Shown here in pieces: positions 44,063-52,893 of a stretch of DNA of 64,000 bases. The DNA comes from Limnohabitans sp. MMS-10A-178 (GTDB lineage Bacteria > Pseudomonadota > Gammaproteobacteria > Burkholderiales > Burkholderiaceae_C), in assembly GCF_003063375.1 (NCBI RefSeq), contig NZ_NERY01000002.1, positions 1 through 64,000 on the forward strand, given 5' to 3'. The notes under the pieces were generated by a model. It saw only the letters and a list, made by a program, of their open reading frames with translations. It did not search any database and was not told the DNA's origin. A program made the position numbers and the translations under genes. The stretch's first letter is position 1. The number at the start of each line of letters is the position of its first letter.

Positions 44063-45466
44063 TCAGGCGGTTGCTTCAGCCTTCGACCGTCGCTCTGGAA
44101 AAACAAGCCGGAATCGTGTCCACTCCCGGTCTGACGTAGCCGAGACCGCACCGCCATGGGCCTCGACGATGGCTTTGGTAATCGACAGCCCCAAGCCTGC
44201 CCCGTCAGAAGCCGGGTGCCTGCGTGCTGAATCTGCGCGATAGAAGCGGTCGAAGAGTCTCGGCAGGACATCCGGGGGGATCTCCTTGCCCGTGTTCTCG
44301 ACAGTGACCCCGATTTCGCGCGACGAACTTTCGATCCTGACAGACACGACACCGCCGACTGGTGCATGCCTGAGCGCATTGGATAGGAGGTTGCTCACGG
44401 CACGTCTGAACATCAAACGATCGCCATAGATTCGCCCATCACCTTCCACGCTCATCAGGATGCGCTTTTCGTCCGCAACGGCCTCATAAAATTCAACGAG
44501 TTCGCGAGCTTCTTGTGCTGCCGAGAAAGACTCCTTATGGGGCAGGTCAACCCCCCGCTCTGTCTTTGCGAGGAGTAGCATGTCTGACACCACCCGAGCC
44601 AAACGCTGCAATTCCTCTGCGTTGGACGCCAGCGTATCTTGGTATGTCTTAAGGTCGCGTTGGGTGGACAGCGTCACCTGTGTTTGGGTGAGGAGATTGC
44701 TGATGGGTGTGCGAAATTCATGCGCCAAATCCGCCGCAAAATCAGAAAGCTGTTGGAAGTCGTTCTGCAGGCGGCCCAACATCTCATTGAGCTCCCGTGC
44801 CAAATCTGCCATTTCAATCGGGACGGCATCCTCGGGCATGCGCTCTTGCAACTGTTGGCCTGTCACTGCAGCGGCACGACGTTTCATTGCGCGCAGCGGA
44901 GACATGCCTTGATGAGCCGCGAACCAAGCTAAGAATCCGCTTAGAAGAATGGCCAGCACAGCATAGATTGCAATGCTGCGCCGGAGCTCTCTCATGAATT
45001 CTTGGTGGTGCTGCGTATCGACGGCGATTGATACTTGGAGCGGCCCGGCCGCCCCCTGAACCATGCCAGCAGTAAAGCTCATCTCATGGAACTCGCGCCC
45101 TCCATTCCTCCAAGACTGAAGCTCGCGACCGTCGTCAGTCGTGATGAATGATGCTTGCGTAGTGGGGCCGCTGTAGCCGTTGGTCTGGTACAGCTTTTCA
45201 CCCTGCGGTCCTTTGACCAGAGCGTAAAGGCTGTGGTGATGGCTCAATGCTTCGTTCAGGCGACTGCGAGCTTCTTCATGGGATCGAGAACTGGCCAGAA
45301 TGCCCTCGATCAGGTGCTTTTTATCATCCAAGGCGGCGCTATCGAGGTCGACGAAGTGCCTATCAGCCTCTACCATGAAAAGAAGCGCCAAGCCCAGGAT
45401 GACCGAACTGGCCAGCGCTATAAAAAAGATGGTGAGGCGGGATGTCAGTGACAGCCTGCGAAACAT
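44063..45466 (-). CDS. cusS: heavy-metal sensor histidine kinase CusS/CopS-like
   Basis: 467 residues. TM1 (LTIFFIALASSVILGLALLF), a periplasmic sensor domain of about 140 residues, TM2 (AVLAILLSGFLAWFAAHQG), a HAMP domain (MKRRAAAVTGQQLQERM) and the kinase. Phospho-acceptor motif FAADLAHEFRTPISNLL, N-box LLSNALRHAP, G1 DGAGLGLSITKAIV. Its ATG is immediately after the stop of the response regulator gene, one operon. The periplasmic domain contains several His residues (SHHHSLY) that may contact copper. Controls the copper genes of both strands together with the regulator. Confidence 0.9.
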   Translation of the reverse strand: MFRRLSLTSRLTIFFIALASSVILGLALLFMVEADRHFVDLDSAALDDKKHLIEGILASSRSHEEARSRLNEALSHHHSLYALVKGPQGEKLYQTNGYSGPTTQASFITTDDGRELQSWRNGGREFHEMSFTAGMVQGAAGPLQVSIAVDTQHHQEFMRELRRSIAIYAVLAILLSGFLAWFAAHQGMSPLRAMKRRAAAVTGQQLQERMPEDAVPIEMADLARELNEMLGRLQNDFQQLSDFAADLAHEFRTPISNLLTQTQVTLSTQRDLKTYQDTLASNAEELQRLARVVSDMLLLAKTERGVDLPHKESFSAAQEARELVEFYEAVADEKRILMSVEGDGRIYGDRLMFRRAVSNLLSNALRHAPVGGVVSVRIESSSREIGVTVENTGKEIPPDVLPRLFDRFYRADSARRHPASDGAGLGLSITKAIVEAHGGAVSATSDREWTRFRLVFPERRSKAEATA

Positions 45467-46150
45467 CTAGCGACCCTCCGGCGCTTCGAGCACGTAGCCC
45501 ATGCCGCGTACAGTTTGGATCAGCTTGAACTGGTGATCATCATCGATCTTGACGCGCAGACGCCTCATGGCCACCTCGATGACGTTAGTGTCGCTGTCGA
45601 AGTTCATGTCCCAAACCTGAGAGGCGATCAGCGACCTGGGCAGGACTTCTCCCTGCCTACGCATCAGCAGTTCCAGCAATCCAAACTCCTTGGCGGTAAG
45701 ATTAAGGCGCTTGCCGTCTCGGGTGACGCGGCGGCGTAGCAGATCAAGTTGGAGGTCTGCCACCTGCAAGGTCGTGGATTCGGTGCCACTACGACCGCGG
45801 CGCACAATGGTGCGAACTCGGGCCAAGAGCTCGGCAAAGGAAAACGGCTTGACGAGGTAATCGTCGGCGCCTAATTCAAGCCCCTTCACGCGATCTTCCA
45901 CCTGATCGCGGGCGGTGAGAAACATGGCTGGCACTTGTAGGCCTTCATGACGTATCGCCTGCAGGACCTCCCAACCGCTCATGCCCGGCATCATCACATC
46001 CAGGATCGCGAGATCGTAGTTACCGCCAAGAGCTAGGTGAAGGCCGTCGGGCCCATTTCTGGCCAAGTCCACAACGAAACCGGCCTCGATCAGTCCCTGG
46101 CGCAGATATGCCCCGGTCTTAGGCTCATCTTCCACAATCAAAATTTTCAT
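45467..46150 (-). CDS. cusR: OmpR-family copper response regulator CusR/CopR-like
   Basis: 227 residues from the ATG at 46148-46150 (an earlier in-frame start at 46195 would lie in the promoter). Receiver domain [19 protein letters not shown] with the phosphorylated Asp in [10 protein letters not shown], the Thr in PAMFLTA and the Lys in YLVKPFSF. The C-terminal winged helix has the heavy-metal regulator signature [21 protein letters not shown] and [27 protein letters not shown]. Divergent from the copper gene run starting at 46304; a cop box lies between. Likely activates both. Confidence 0.92.
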   Translation of the reverse strand: MKILIVEDEPKTGAYLRQGLIEAGFVVDLARNGPDGLHLALGGNYDLAILDVMMPGMSGWEVLQAIRHEGLQVPAMFLTARDQVEDRVKGLELGADDYLVKPFSFAELLARVRTIVRRGRSGTESTTLQVADLQLDLLRRRVTRDGKRLNLTAKEFGLLELLMRRQGEVLPRSLIASQVWDMNFDSDTNVIEVAMRRLRVKIDDDHQFKLIQTVRGMGYVLEAPEGR

Positions 46151-46212
46151 TGGCAACTGACCCTCTTTGGCAGACCTGAGTATGACGACTTCCATTTATT
46201 GCGATGGCGAGA

Positions 46213-46227
46213 TGACAAATATGTAAT
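46213..46227. promoter_or_regulatory. candidate cop/cus box (CusR-type operator)
   Basis: TGACAAATATGTAAT lies between the divergent cusR and the 46304 gene, 62 bases from the cusR start. It resembles the imperfect-dyad operators of CusR/CopR/PcoR-type regulators (TGACA-n-TGTAA form). Only one copy is visible in 46151-46303. Confidence 0.55.
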
Positions 46228-46303
46228 CTTTTCGACATCGTGCTGACGACTTGGTATTTTAATAATTCTCCCTGTCTATGTTACCGATCACATTGAGGAA
46301 ACC

Positions 46304-46627
46304 ATGCTCGTCAGACGTTCACTATTATTCGCACAGACATGTCTCGCCCTGAGTTGTGCCATGTTAGCTGGTGTAGCCGCGGCCCAAGCCAACAAAGAGC
46401 CCGTGAAAAATCTTTCGGTGGTGGAAGTTGAGTACAAGTCTGCACTTAGTGACTTCCGCCCCTACAACGACCAGGCCATTCAGTCCTGGGTCAAAGCCAA
46501 CGACTTGGTAGGTCGTATTGGAGGCTGGCGCAGCTATGCCAAGGAGGTCGCGACAGGTGAGGTCCTAAAGGATGCCTCTGACGTGCCTGATACGCAATCT
46601 GGTCATCATGGGGGAGTCAAGCCATGA
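46304..46627 (+). CDS. small exported protein of copper clusters
   Basis: 107 residues. GAGG 6 bases before the ATG. Signal peptide (RSLLFAQTCLALSCAMLAGVAAAQ), then EVEYKSALSDFRPYNDQAIQSWVKANDLVGRIGGWRSYA, a segment I have seen in similar proteins next to TolC-like and multicopper oxidase genes. It ends in a short His-containing tail (SGHHGGVKP). The stop overlaps the start of the TolC-like gene by ATGA. Function unknown; position first in the copper efflux/oxidation operon. Confidence 0.72.
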   Translation: MLVRRSLLFAQTCLALSCAMLAGVAAAQANKEPVKNLSVVEVEYKSALSDFRPYNDQAIQSWVKANDLVGRIGGWRSYAKEVATGEVLKDASDVPDTQSGHHGGVKP

Positions 46628-48057
46628 AGCGCTTCCCAAGCACCTCGCTAGGGAAACTGGCGCTATCCGCGATCGCCTTGGCCACGCTTGCCGGTTGCGC
46701 CACTGTTAGCCTCGAACAAAACGTTGCTCGGGTGAACGAGGAGGCCAAGAGTTTTGCCGAAGGGCAGATTTCTCTCGCGCGGACTGCCGATGAGCGCGAA
46801 CAGCGTGCGCAGGCGGCCCAGAAGCTGCTTCAAACCATTCTGGGTCAGCGCGAGGCGGTCCAGCTGGCGCTCGTCAACAGCCCGTCGCTCCAGGCGCTGC
46901 TGGCTCAAGGTTGGGCGGAGTCCGCAGATGCGGCACAGGTGGGCAGAATTGCAAACCCGTTCTTCTCCCTGGAGCGCATGGTGGCCGGTGATGAGTTGGA
47001 GTTGAGCCGTGCGCTTTCCTTCGGCCTGCTCGATATCCTGACACTGCCTAGTCGCCAGGGAATCGCCAACCGTCGCATCGAAGCGGCCCATCTGCGACTG
47101 TCGAGTGATGTGGTCGACCAGGTCACCCGCGTGCGCCAGGCATGGGTCCGCGCCGTGGCTGCGCAACAGACGCTTCAGTATGCCAAGCAGGTGTATGAAA
47201 GCGCTGCAGCGAGTGCCGAACTGGCTCGCAGGATGCAGGCCATAGGCAACTTCAACCGCCTCACACGGGCTCGTGAGCAGGCCTTCTATGCGGACGCAGG
47301 GACCCGATTGGCAACAGCAACTCACCAAGTAACGGCTGCCCGCGAAGAGCTCGTACGCGTACTCGGTCTGGATGCCCAACAGGCACAGATGCTCAAACTA
47401 CCGGACCGCTTGCCTGAACTACCCAAACAGGCGCTCGATCCGCAGGGCGTTGCGACGTTTGCTACGCGTAACCGCCTCGACATCCGTCTTGCCCAAAGCA
47501 CACTGGATGCTTCCGCCAGAGCCCAGGGTTTGAACATGGTCACCAGCATCACCGACATCGAACTGACCGCCATGCGCAACACCAGCACGAACAGTGTGGC
47601 AGGTGAGCGCAGCGTAGCGCGAGGGTATGAAATCGCGGTACGCCTGCCCATCTTTGATTGGGGGGGCATGCAGCGCGATGCCATGAACGCACGCACCTTG
47701 GCCGCAGCCAATCAGCTTGAGGCGACCGTCCGCTCGGCGGGTTCAAGCTTGCGAGAAAGCTACTCATCCTATCGCACGGCTTATGACATTGCACGGCACA
47801 ACCGGGACGAGGTGATACCGCTTCGTAAGGTGATCTCAGAAGAGAACCAACTGCGCTACAACGGAATGATCATCGGCATCTTCGAGTTGCTGGCGGACTC
47901 ACGTGATCAGGTCTCTACGGTCATGGCTGCGATCGGAGCCGAGCAGCAGTTTTGGCTAGCGGATGCCGCGCTACAAGCCTCACTGGTCGGGCGACCGATG
48001 AACACTCCGCTGGCAGCCATGCCCAGTGCGCCAGCCGGTGGCGCTGCGCCTCATTGA
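46624..48057 (+). CDS. TolC-family outer-membrane lipoprotein of copper cluster
   Basis: 477 residues. The signal peptide ends in a lipobox (LATLAGC), so it is a lipid-anchored outer-membrane channel or related protein. Long helices, with VQLALVNSPSLQALLAQGWAE, RVRQAWVRAVAAQQTLQYAKQVYESAA and a matching second half (AVRLPIFDWGGMQRDAMNAR), show the two-fold repeat of TolC proteins. It is not next to an RND pump. It lies between a small exported protein and the multicopper oxidase, whose gene starts immediately after its stop, so it may act in copper handling with the ATPase system or on its own. Confidence 0.88.
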   Translation: MKRFPSTSLGKLALSAIALATLAGCATVSLEQNVARVNEEAKSFAEGQISLARTADEREQRAQAAQKLLQTILGQREAVQLALVNSPSLQALLAQGWAESADAAQVGRIANPFFSLERMVAGDELELSRALSFGLLDILTLPSRQGIANRRIEAAHLRLSSDVVDQVTRVRQAWVRAVAAQQTLQYAKQVYESAAASAELARRMQAIGNFNRLTRAREQAFYADAGTRLATATHQVTAAREELVRVLGLDAQQAQMLKLPDRLPELPKQALDPQGVATFATRNRLDIRLAQSTLDASARAQGLNMVTSITDIELTAMRNTSTNSVAGERSVARGYEIAVRLPIFDWGGMQRDAMNARTLAAANQLEATVRSAGSSLRESYSSYRTAYDIARHNRDEVIPLRKVISEENQLRYNGMIIGIFELLADSRDQVSTVMAAIGAEQQFWLADAALQASLVGRPMNTPLAAMPSAPAGGAAPH

Positions 48058-49485
48058 ATGAAAGATACAACGATGACTTCCAGAAGAGACTTTTTTAAGT
48101 ACGCCGGGATTGCTGGTGGTGCCGTGGCCGCCAGCGCGGTCAGCCGCGTGGCGATGGCCGCTCTGCCTGAGCCTGTAATACAGACCAGCCCTAACACCAT
48201 GGCGCCGCTTGTCCCCAACAGCGGACGCGCCTACAACCCGGTGGTGACGCTGAATGGATGGACTTTGCCATGGCGCATGAATCAAGGCGTCAAGGAATTT
48301 CACCTGGTCGCCGAACCAGTAGTGCGGGAAATGGCCCCTGGCTTTAAAGCCCATCTCTGGGGCTACAACGGCCAGAGCCCGGGGCCCACGATTGAAGTGG
48401 TCGAGGGCGATCGCGTACGGATCTTCGTGACCAACAAGCTGCCAGAGCATACCTCCATTCACTGGCACGGGCAGCGCCTGCCCAACGGCATGGACGGTGT
48501 GGCCGGACTGAACCAGCCGGCTATTCCCTCCGGCAAGACGTTTGTTTACGAGTTCGTCGCGCGCCGGCCTGGCACCTTCATGTACCACCCGCATGCTGAT
48601 GAGATGACACAGATGGCCATGGGCATGATGGGCTTTTGGGTGACCCATCCTAAGGTCAAGAATGATCTGATTGATGAGGTCCAGCGAGACTTCTGCTTCC
48701 TACTCAACGCCTATGACATCGATCCGGGCAGCTACACCCCCAAGATCATGACAATGCTGGACTTCAACCTGTGGAGCTGGAATAGCCGGATATTTCCAGG
48801 CATTGACAGCCTCAATGTTCGCCTGAACGACAAGGTGCGTATTCGCATTGGCAATCTGACGATGACGAACCACCCCATACATTTGCACGGCCATGAGTTC
48901 CTCGTCACTGGTACGGACGGTGGCCCGACACCCAAGAGCACCCGCTGGCATGAAGTGACGACCGATGTGGCCGTCGGTCAGATGCGACAGATCGAGTTTC
49001 TGGCAGATGAGGAAGGGGACTGGGCCTTCCACTGTCACAAAAGCCATCACACCATGAACGCCATGGGTCATAACGTTCCGACATTGATTGGTGTGGATCA
49101 CCGTGGCATCGCCAAGAAGATCAATAACCTGATTCCAGACTACATGGTCATGGGTGAGCGTGGTATGGCCGACATGACTGAGATGGAAATGCCCATCCCT
49201 GACAACACCGCTGCGATGATGACTGGCCAAGGCCCCTTCGGATCGGTCGAAATGGGTGGCATGTTCAGCGTTCTGAAGGTCCGCCGTAATCAAAAGCCGG
49301 GGGACTACAAGGACCCGGGTTGGTACAAGCATCCCGAAGGCACGGTAGCCCATGAATACACCGGGCCGTTGACTGAACCAGCGCGCTTCAAGGCGGAGGG
49401 TGGGCAGTCCATGCCTCGCGCCCAGATGCCCGCCAAAACGACCGAAGTCAAGGTGCGCAAGCCCTCATCACATAGCAATCACTGA
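48058..49485 (+). CDS. multicopper oxidase (Tat-exported, CopA/CueO-like)
   Basis: 475 residues. Tat signal TSRRDFFKYAGIAGGAVAAS, so exported folded with copper. The ATG at 48058 abuts the previous stop; an ATG at 48073 gives the same Tat signal closer to the N-terminus. The four copper-ligand motifs are complete: SIHWHGQRLPNG, FMYHPHADE, HPIHLHGHEF and HCHKSHHTMNAMGH (type 1 Cys flanked by His, axial Met). A Met-rich stretch near residues 360-400 (MVMGERGMADMTEMEMP; TAAMMTG) could bind Cu+. Oxidises Cu+ to Cu2+ in the periplasm, protecting the cell. Confidence 0.93.
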   Translation: MKDTTMTSRRDFFKYAGIAGGAVAASAVSRVAMAALPEPVIQTSPNTMAPLVPNSGRAYNPVVTLNGWTLPWRMNQGVKEFHLVAEPVVREMAPGFKAHLWGYNGQSPGPTIEVVEGDRVRIFVTNKLPEHTSIHWHGQRLPNGMDGVAGLNQPAIPSGKTFVYEFVARRPGTFMYHPHADEMTQMAMGMMGFWVTHPKVKNDLIDEVQRDFCFLLNAYDIDPGSYTPKIMTMLDFNLWSWNSRIFPGIDSLNVRLNDKVRIRIGNLTMTNHPIHLHGHEFLVTGTDGGPTPKSTRWHEVTTDVAVGQMRQIEFLADEEGDWAFHCHKSHHTMNAMGHNVPTLIGVDHRGIAKKINNLIPDYMVMGERGMADMTEMEMPIPDNTAAMMTGQGPFGSVEMGGMFSVLKVRRNQKPGDYKDPGWYKHPEGTVAHEYTGPLTEPARFKAEGGQSMPRAQMPAKTTEVKVRKPSSHSNH

Positions 49486-49507
49486 ATTTTTTTTCCGGAG
49501 TTAACGA

Positions 49508-50002
49508 ATGAAACCCAAGTACATCACTTCTCGCCAAATCTTTGTTTTGGTTGCTCTGACCCTGTCAGCGTCGGCTTTTGCGGCTGGAAAGCACGCCGGT
49601 GGGCATGGCCATGCTGACGAGGAAACCGCAATTGGCAAACCAGGTGTTGCCTCCAAGGTAACGCAGACCATCAATGTCGATATGACGGATAACATGCGTT
49701 ACACACCCTCATCTATTCAGGTCAAGCAAGGAGAGACGGTCCGCTTTGTTGTCAAGAATCAAGGAAAGGTCAAGCACGAATTGAGTCTGGGCACCCAGAA
49801 GGAATTGCTCGAGCATCTGGAGCAGATGAAAAAATTCCCAGATATGGAACATGACGAACCTGGCAAAGTGACACTATCTCCAGGACAGCAAGGCGAAATT
49901 GTTTGGCAATTCACGAAGACTGGAACCGTAAATTTTGCCTGCTTGATGCCAGGCCACTACGAAGCTGGGATGAAGGGCGCGATCAAGGTTGGCAAGAAGT
50001 AA
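49508..50002 (+). CDS. cupredoxin-family periplasmic copper protein
   Basis: 164 residues. GGAG 7 bases before the ATG. Signal peptide (FVLVALTLSASAFAAG), a His-rich linker (KHAGGHGHADEE), then a cupredoxin domain: MRYTPSSIQVKQGETVRFVVKN, the first Cu ligand His in KVKHELSLG, and the Cys-x4-His-x4-Met loop CLMPGHYEAGM. The type 1 copper site is therefore complete. It has an extra helical insert (KELLEHLEQMKKFPDMEHDEP). Follows the multicopper oxidase and could pass electrons or bind copper for it. Confidence 0.9.
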   Translation: MKPKYITSRQIFVLVALTLSASAFAAGKHAGGHGHADEETAIGKPGVASKVTQTINVDMTDNMRYTPSSIQVKQGETVRFVVKNQGKVKHELSLGTQKELLEHLEQMKKFPDMEHDEPGKVTLSPGQQGEIVWQFTKTGTVNFACLMPGHYEAGMKGAIKVGKK

Positions 50003-50028
50003 TTTCATTACAGGAAAGGGCTGCTGAA

Positions 50029-50511
50029 ATGACTGACAAAAACAGTTCAAAAAATTCAACGAGGCGGTTGCTATTGTTGGGAATAGCTTCAATGTGCTCG
50101 TCCTCAATTGCTATTGCAGCCAGCCCAAACGCTATAGCTATACAAGTCTGGAAAGACCCTAACTGTGGCTGTTGCAAAGACTGGATTATTCATTTAGAAA
50201 AGAATAATTTTTCTTTGAAAGTAAACGATCAAGGTAATAACGCAGCGCGGGCTCGACTGGGTATGCCTCAAAAGTTCGCTTCATGTCATACAGCTCTGGT
50301 CGGTGGATATGTGATTGAGGGGCATGTGCCAGCCGAAGACATTCAACGTTTACTCAAAGAAAAACCACAAGCGTTAGGTCTTGCCGTTCCGGGGATGCCT
50401 ATCGGATCTCCTGGAATGGACGGTCCTGTCTACGGCGCAAGGCGTGACGCGTATCAAGTCTTGCTAATCCAAAAAGACGGATCATCAAAAGTTTTTAACT
50501 CTTACTCATGA
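50029..50511 (+). CDS. DUF411 family metal-binding protein
   Basis: 160 residues from the ATG at 50029 (GGAAAGGG upstream); a longer frame to 49903 overlaps the cupredoxin gene. Signal peptide with twin-Arg-like start (NSTRRLLLLGIASMCSSS), then IQVWKDPNCGCCKDWIIHLEKN, the C-x-C-C metal or thiol motif of DUF411. ASCHTALVGGYVIEGHVPAEDIQRLLKEKP and GLAVPGMPIGSPGMDGP complete the family pattern. DUF411 proteins are common in copper clusters and are thought to bind copper in the periplasm. Confidence 0.92.
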   Translation: MTDKNSSKNSTRRLLLLGIASMCSSSIAIAASPNAIAIQVWKDPNCGCCKDWIIHLEKNNFSLKVNDQGNNAARARLGMPQKFASCHTALVGGYVIEGHVPAEDIQRLLKEKPQALGLAVPGMPIGSPGMDGPVYGARRDAYQVLLIQKDGSSKVFNSYS

Positions 50512-50518
50512 GGAAAAT

Positions 50519-50863
50519 ATGAAAAATAATCAAACCAAAATTGCAACTTTACTATTGACCATTGGTGCGGCTCTTCCCTTAAGCAGTTTTTCCCAAGCTG
50601 TCATGGATCACAGCAAGATGAACATGTCTCAAATGACGCCGTCTTTAACCGACGGAGAGGTCAAGAAAATTGATCTCGAAACTGGCAAGGTCACGATCAA
50701 ACACGGCGAAATCAAACATATGGATATGCCGGGAATGACAATGGTATTTACTGCTAAAGATAAGAGTTTATTGACCAGCATCAAGCCAGGCGAAAAAATT
50801 AAGTTTATGGTGATCAATGAAGGTGGCAAGATGATCGTCACTGACATCCAGCTAGTTCAGTAA
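50519..50863 (+). CDS. CusF-like periplasmic copper-binding protein
   Basis: 114 residues. GAGG 5 bases before the ATG. Signal peptide (IATLLLTIGAALPLSSFSQA), a Met-rich linker (MDHSKMNMSQM), then the CusF beta-barrel: GEVKKIDLETGKVTIKHGEI, KHMDMPGMTMVFTAKD and a C-terminal GKMIVTDIQL. The DMPGMTM loop provides the Met ligands of CusF; the His of IKHGE is also in place. Free-standing periplasmic chaperone that could hand Cu+ to a pump. Last gene of the plus-strand copper operon. Confidence 0.92.
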   Translation: MKNNQTKIATLLLTIGAALPLSSFSQAVMDHSKMNMSQMTPSLTDGEVKKIDLETGKVTIKHGEIKHMDMPGMTMVFTAKDKSLLTSIKPGEKIKFMVINEGGKMIVTDIQLVQ

Positions 50864-50950
50864 GAAAACGTCGCTGCATCGAAAATGTGCAGGGCTCCCT
50901 GTTCATTGGGCGTCATAGCCTGTTGTGCAAATTGGCCCATGCATCAATGG

Positions 50951-50977
50951 ATCCTATCCGTCAGCACTGGATAGGAT
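50951..50977. repeat. inverted repeat downstream of the copper operon
   Basis: Perfect 9-bp arms ATCCTATCC / GGATAGGAT around a 9-base loop, 88 bases after the CusF-like gene. No T-run follows, so it is not a clear terminator. It may still cap the copper operon mRNA. Confidence 0.4.
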
Positions 50978-51010
50978 GTGTGGTAGCGGTCATTGGCCTA
51001 TGACCGAACT

Positions 51011-51141
51011 GACCGGCTGCCGAGCCTGATGGTTAAAGATCGACCGACCGCTACTGGCAGAAAGCCCACAAATGACTGCGGGACACGACCGGCAGCAACC
51101 GCTACAAACAAGTCAACGTCTTAAAAGATGTGACCGGCTGC
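51011..51141. repeat. three copies of GACCGGCWGC in a non-coding junction
   Basis: GACCGGCTGC (51011), GACCGGCAGC (51087) and GACCGGCTGC (51132) occur in the same orientation within about 130 bases, with related pieces such as ACCGCTAC between. This is the only structure in the 50864-51319 gap besides the inverted repeat. It marks the junction between the GC-rich copper block and the plasmid-like segment. Similar GC-rich debris is common in Comamonadaceae intergenic DNA; I attach no function. Confidence 0.35.
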
Positions 51142-51319
51142 AATGGGTCGGAAGCTGACTGACAAAATTTGTGTTGCGAAATAGGAATTTGACATTAAAT
51201 GCGGGGGGGAGTTGGCAAAAAGCACAGTTCATTGCATCAGTGTATGGTAAATATACAAATTAAATAAAGATCTTAAATCCAAATCGATCTTGAATGCGTT
51301 TTTTATTTACCAGTTGTGA

Positions 51320-51892
51320 TCATACTAATTCAACAGCCGCTTTCAATTGATTTGGGCTGCTGTATAGGTAGGTAGCCGTGGTTTGGATGCTGCGGTGGCC
51401 AGCAAGTGTTTTCAAAATGTGTATCGCTGTACCCTTGTTTGCAAGGTTAGTTAAAAACGTTCTGCGCCCACTGTGGCTGCTAGCACCTTCAAGTCCAGCA
51501 CCCTCGTAGAGCAGAGCGAATGTTTGAGCCAAACTGTTTGCGCTAAATCCTGCCTTGACGCTCTTTTGGCTTGCAAAGAATGGGTAGCTACGGTCCACGC
51601 ATTTTGCTTGAGCTGAGTAGGCTTGCAATTCCTCGCGCAGCTTGATGTTGACGAAAACTGTACGAGCGTGTCTTCCCTTGGTCATGTCGGGTAGCAAGCG
51701 AATCTCATCCTTTACTGTTCCGTCTAAGTTCATCACATCGCTCCATCGTAGGCAGGCAACTTCGCCAATTCTTAAACCAGCTAGGTGCGTGAGCAACATC
51801 ATTGCTCTATTGCGTTGCGGGAAGCGGCGTGTGTTGATGTAGTCCAGTACACGCGTCATCTCTTCTTTTGTCAGTGTTTTCGCTTGTGCCAT
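51320..51892 (-). CDS. short tyrosine recombinase (catalytic domain only)
   Basis: 190 residues. The whole protein is a tyrosine-recombinase catalytic domain: R in HLAGLRIGEVACLRW, the beta-hairpin Lys region (MTKGRHARTV), HSGRRTF (H-x2-R), AGHRS and the nucleophile Tyr in TTATYLY. The usual N-terminal core-binding (SAM-like) domain is missing, as in short FimB-like invertases and some plasmid resolvases. No frameshift or truncated upstream partner is seen; GGAG-like AGGAG lies before the ATG. Set just outside the DnaA-box region, so it could resolve multimers of the replicon or switch a nearby segment. Confidence 0.85.
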   Translation of the reverse strand: MAQAKTLTKEEMTRVLDYINTRRFPQRNRAMMLLTHLAGLRIGEVACLRWSDVMNLDGTVKDEIRLLPDMTKGRHARTVFVNIKLREELQAYSAQAKCVDRSYPFFASQKSVKAGFSANSLAQTFALLYEGAGLEGASSHSGRRTFLTNLANKGTAIHILKTLAGHRSIQTTATYLYSSPNQLKAAVELV

Positions 51893-52014
51893 TCAAGTTC
51901 TCCTAAATCATGTGTTTGCGTTAATTGCATTGTGTTTTCACATATTTATCAGAGCAACCTGAGTCCGTCCAAAGTGGCGGGTTACCGAGCTAGAGCTGGG
52001 CGGATTGGATTGGC

Positions 52015-52132
52015 TGTGGATAACTTTTTCACTGAAAAATTCTTCAATAATTTCAACAGCCATTGTGCGAAATCTTTATAAATGTGAGTTTTCATATATT
52101 TTTTGTGGATAACGGAGCAGGGCTGTGAATAA
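52015..52132. other. cluster of three DnaA boxes, candidate replication origin
   Basis: TGTGGATAA at 52015-52023 and 52104-52112 and TGTGAATAA at 52124-52132 all match the DnaA consensus TTATNCACA read on the minus strand, all in one orientation. They lie in an AT-rich intergenic region of about 570 bases (51893-52462) with TTTTTTG/ATATATT tracts between. Such a set is unusual outside an origin. The rest of the gap contains an AACCCG/CGGGTT hairpin near 52384-52404 but no other gene that I can support. Confidence 0.6.
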
Positions 52133-52462
52133 CGAAGGTTACGGGCGAACAAAAGCTTTACAAGCGCAGATCACACAGTTCAGCACTCAATGCAGCAGGG
52201 CCAGTTGATCTCAGCACACAAGCTGTTTTATGCGCCGTACAGCATGGTGCAAGTGTCCAGAGTCTGGACGCTGTGCAAACACTAGAGCAGGGCAGTACCA
52301 GCCGTGTGGGATCTGCGCCACGACAGCGGATCTATGAATAGAACGTAGATACACATCAAATACCTACGGCACATCAAAGGGATAACCCGTCAACACATCG
52401 GGTTTCAGGTCGCCCAAAACATGATCTTTAAACACACTGTAGTCATGCAAAAGGAACTACAG

Positions 52463-52819
52463 ATGAAGCAATTTGACAGCAGCCAGCTTGGTCAATTCAC
52501 GGGTACAAGCAAGTACTACAAAATCAGCCGCAGGCACTTGTTGACTGATGGCACACGTTACTTGGCAGAGCAAGCAGCTTGTTTTTGGTTGATGGATGCC
52601 ATTGCAAGTCATCTCTCAGAAATCGATACGGCTGAGTGGTTTGTAGTGATCAAGACCACTGTGAAACGAACAAGTGCAGTTATGGTGTATGAAGATGGCA
52701 ATGGTGGGGAGTTAGCTCGGCAGGCGATACCATATACGGACTTGCCATTGCACCACATCGACCTGTACGCCTGTTGGGATTCAGAGCACTGGGTGATCAT
52801 GCTGCCCAGTGAGTATTGA
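52463..52819 (+). CDS. DUF6876-like protein
   Basis: 118 residues from the ATG at 52463, preceded by AAGGA 7 bases upstream; the frame opens earlier at 52421. Contains LGQFTGTSKYYKISRRHLLTDGTRYLAEQAACFWLMDAIASHL, the pattern of small proteins on plasmids and integrative elements that I recall as DUF6876. A beta-rich half follows (WFVVIKTTVKRTSAVMVYEDGNG) and an acidic end. No known catalytic motif. First plus-strand gene after the DnaA boxes. Confidence 0.65.
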   Translation: MKQFDSSQLGQFTGTSKYYKISRRHLLTDGTRYLAEQAACFWLMDAIASHLSEIDTAEWFVVIKTTVKRTSAVMVYEDGNGGELARQAIPYTDLPLHHIDLYACWDSEHWVIMLPSEY

Positions 52820-52893
52820 AAGTAAAAATTGCTCCATTATTTAAGTATTCAAAAGTCCTGAATACTTCAGAAAATCATGAGTATTTTTTCAAT

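Noticed and set aside
48700..49353. 217-codon minus-strand frame opposite the multicopper oxidase
   Set aside because: Shadow frame of the oxidase gene; no start signal or recognisable domain.
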